Shown piece after piece: positions 61,129 through 64,000 of a DNA stretch of 64,000 nucleotides. A program made the position numbers and the translations under genes. The notes below the pieces were generated by a model, which saw only the letters and a program-made list of their open reading frames with translations, ran no database searches and was not told where the DNA came from. The DNA is from Vesta saturnalis (taxonomy: Eukaryota; Arthropoda; Insecta; Coleoptera; Lampyridae): positions 365,001 through 429,000 of the forward strand of contig JARFJB010002036.1 in NCBI GenBank assembly GCA_036346205.1, written 5' to 3'. Numbering within the stretch: the stretch's first letter is position 1; each line of letters opens with the position of its first letter.

Positions 61129-64000
61129 AGTAGTTCCGCCGCCATTGTGTTTTTTGCGACGTCACAAGCCCCGCCCGCGTGGAGGACGTACTTTCATATT
61201 AAAGCTCACTTTGGGCCTGACATTGAAGGTCACGTAGGGCACGAGGTTTGACATTGACACTGACGTAGGATTTGATCTTTTAGTCATGTTCAGAACCTAA
61301 CCTACTCGGCGGGAAAGTCGAATTTGAATAAGAGGACACTAACCCTCTCTCTCGTGTCTTTCTCTCTCACACACTCACTCACCCACTGACTTACTCACTC
61401 ACTCCTCACTCACTCACTCACTCACTCACTCACTCACTCCCTCACCCACTCACTCACTCACTCACCCACTAACTCACTAACTCACTCCACTCCTCCCTCA
61501 CTCACTCATTCGCTCATTCCTCCCCCACACTCAACCTCACACTCACCACTCTGCCTCACTCAATCACTACTCCTCACCACAGACTCACTCTCCACCCACT
61601 CACTCACCACCCACCACCCATTCACTCACTCACTCACTCACTCCCACCACTCCTCACTCAATCACTCACTCACCTCACTCTCCTCGCCCACTCACTCCAA
61701 CTCCCTCTCTCTCTCTCTCACTGTCCCACTCACACACTCACAGACCCATTCTCTCGCTCACTCACCCACTCACTCACACACCCACACACTCACTCACTTA
61801 ATCACTCACTCACTCACTCACTCACTCACTTACTCGTTCACTCACCCATTCACCCTCCACTCACCCCTCTTTCTAACTCACTCACTCACTCAGTCTCTCA
61901 CTCACTTACTCGCTCACTCACTCACTCACTCACTGACTCACTTACTCACTCACTCCCTCACCCACATTCCTTCGCCCCTACGCTCACTCACACACTCCCA
62001 CTTGACTTATCCACTCACTCTCACTCCACCTCACTCACTCACTCCTCACTCCCACTCTCTCCACTCACTCACACTCCACCACTCACTCACTCCATTCACT
62101 CACTCACACACTCACTCACACTCCTCACTCACTCCTCACTCACTCCACTCCTCACTCACCCACTCCCACTCCCCTTCATCCAACTCACTCCCACTCCTCC
62201 TCTCACCTCACTCACTCTCTCACTCACTCACTCACTCACCCACTCACTCACTCACTCCTCCCACCCACACACTCACTCACCTCACTCCTCACTCACTCAC
62301 CCACCCCTCCTACTCGCTCACTCCCCACCACTCCCCTCCCTTTCCACTCACTCACGCACTCACCTCTCACTCCTTACTCACTCCTCTCACTCCCCTCCTC
62401 ACTCACTCACTCAATCACTCCCACTCACCCCTACTCACTCCTCACTCACACCTCACCTCTCACTCACTCACTCACACTCTCACTTCACTCACTCCCTCCC
62501 ACTCACTCACTCATCACCTCACTAACTCACTCACTCACTCACTTACTCACTCACTGCTCACTCACTCACTCCTCCACCCACTCACTCCTCCTCCCTCACT
62601 CACTCACTACTCACTCACCTCTCACCTCACCCACTCACCCACTCACTCACTCATTCACTCCTCCACTCACTCACTCACTCCTCACACTCACCACCACTCA
62701 CTCACTCCTCCTCTCCCTCACTCACTCACTCACTCACCACTACTCACTCACTCACATCACTCACTCACTCCATCTCCTCCTCACTCACTCTCTCTGCTCC
62801 TCTCACACTCACTCACTCACTCACTCTCTCACTCACTCTTCATCACTCACTCCACTCACTCCCCTCCCCTCACTCCACTCACTCCACTCTTCTCCTCCTC
62901 ACTCTCCTCACTCCTCACCAACTCACCACTCACTCACTCACTCACTCACCCACCACTCCTCACTCACTCACTCTCACCCTCTACTCACTCACTCACACTC
63001 ACTCACTCACTATCTCACCCACTCACTCCCTCACCACTCATCTCACTCCTCACTCCATCACTACCTCACTCCTCCTCCCTCAACACTCACTCACTCACTC
63101 ACTCCACTCCACTCTCCTCCTCCTCACTCCTCACTCATCTCACTCACTCACTCACTCCTCACTCCACTCATCTCACACTCACTCCTCACTCACCACTCAC
63201 TCACTCACTCCTCACCACTCCTCCTCACCACTCACTCACTCCTCACTCACTCACTCACTCCTCACCACTCACTCCCACTCACTCACTCACTCCTCACCTC
63301 ACTCCTCACTCACTCCTCACTCACTCACTCTCCACTCACTCACACTCACTCACTCCTCACTTCCTCACTCACTCCTCTCCACTACTCACCACTCACTCAC
63401 TCCTCCTCACTCACCCTCCTCACTCCACTACTCCCCTCCTCTACTCCCTCACTCCTCACCACTCACTCATCATCACCCACTCACTCACACTCACTCACTC
63501 TCACCCACTCCATCTCACTCCTCCCACTCCTCACTCTCAATCACTCCTCACTCACCCCACTCACTCCTCTCACTCACCACTCCCACTCTCCTCTCCACTC
63601 ACTCTTCACTCACTCTCACCCTCACTCACTCCTCCCTCCTACTCCTCCTCACCTCACTCTCCCACATCACTCACTCACTCACCACTCATTTCACACTCAC
63701 TCACTCACTCCCCTCCCCACACTCTCACTCACTCCACTCATGCTCACTCACTCACTCCTCACCTCCTCACTCACCACTCCTCACTCTCAATCACTCACTC
63801 TCCTCCTCCTCACTCTCTCACTCCACTCACTCTCTCTCCACTCACATCACTCACCCACTCCACTCCTCAATCAATCACTCACTCACTCACTCCACCCACT
63901 CACTCACTCACTCCCACACCACTCCACTCCTCATCCTCACTCCAATCACTTACCCTCACCTCCTCCTCCCTCACTCCCTCTCACTCACTCATTCACTCCT
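61129..64000. mobile_element. Left end of another Polinton-related element, running off the window
   Basis: It starts AGTAGTTCCGCCGCCATTG at 61129, with GCGACGTCACAAGCCCCGCC nearby, the same terminal plan as FB-A and FB-B. It then passes into a giant CACT repeat. The other end is outside the window. Confidence 0.6.
61345..64000. repeat. CACT/CTCA microsatellite, over 2.6 kb
   Basis: Almost pure pyrimidine-A sequence of CACT units broken by CCT, CCA and CT insertions, to the end of the window. No gene. The irregularity is either real slippage or long-read error. Confidence 0.97.

Overview
The window looks like animal nuclear DNA, most likely from an arthropod and probably an insect. It is AT-rich and full of transposable elements. 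One ordinary host gene is clear: an intron-containing, membrane-type alkaline phosphatase on the minus strand (27481-30763), with three introns of about 50 bp. I see no rRNA, tRNA or CRISPR array. No function was checked by database search; family names rest on motifs read in the sequence.

Two nested insertion stacks dominate. Stack 1: a Penelope-like retroelement (minus strand, 20520-19861 continuing at 5670-4190) is split by a 14.2-kb Polinton/Maverick-like element, called Polinton-A here (5671-19860). Polinton-A carries decayed minus-strand structural genes: a capsid-like protein, a second capsid-like protein, an adenovirus-type cysteine protease, a parvovirus-VP1-type phospholipase A2 and small unknown genes. 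It is itself split by a 6.5-kb foldback element, FB-A (11588-18069, perfect 6-bp target duplication TACGAC). Stack 2: a P-element/THAP-type transposase pseudogene (minus strand, 48340-48109 continuing at 32155-31732) is split by a 15.9-kb element, Polinton-B (32156-48102), whose only recognisable gene is a spliced but frame-broken protein-primed type DNA polymerase B (42943-46750). Polinton-B is in turn split by a 5.4-kb foldback element, FB-B (36579-42013, perfect duplication GTTATA). FB-A and FB-B are one family of near-perfect giant palindromes beginning AGTAG and ending CTACT. Parts of related elements lie at the window edges (1-2209 and 61129-64000) and near 25460-26540.

The rest: two mariner-like DNA transposons (21523-23173 and 52922-56991) and a fragment of a third (20520-21466); several non-LTR retrotransposon fragments (24470-25202, 30030-30300, 49560-52260, 57270-59945, 60050-61128); a second Penelope-like fragment (23560-23990); a short foldback element (58425-59225); and long simple repeats (1-242, 46830-47620, 48355-49085, 61345-64000).

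The most interesting signal is in the foldback family. The two arms of each element share private variants that separate FB-A from FB-B, so the arms have been copied from each other within each element. Their ends also carry YY1/Pho-like, CRE-like and E-box motifs, while Polinton-A ends carry arrays of a TCAAGGTCA-type nuclear-receptor motif. The Polinton-B polymerase gene has a perfect DR1 motif and TATA box just upstream. I read the foldback elements as satellites of a Polinton-type replicon that may copy themselves through a terminal-repeat panhandle; that is inference.
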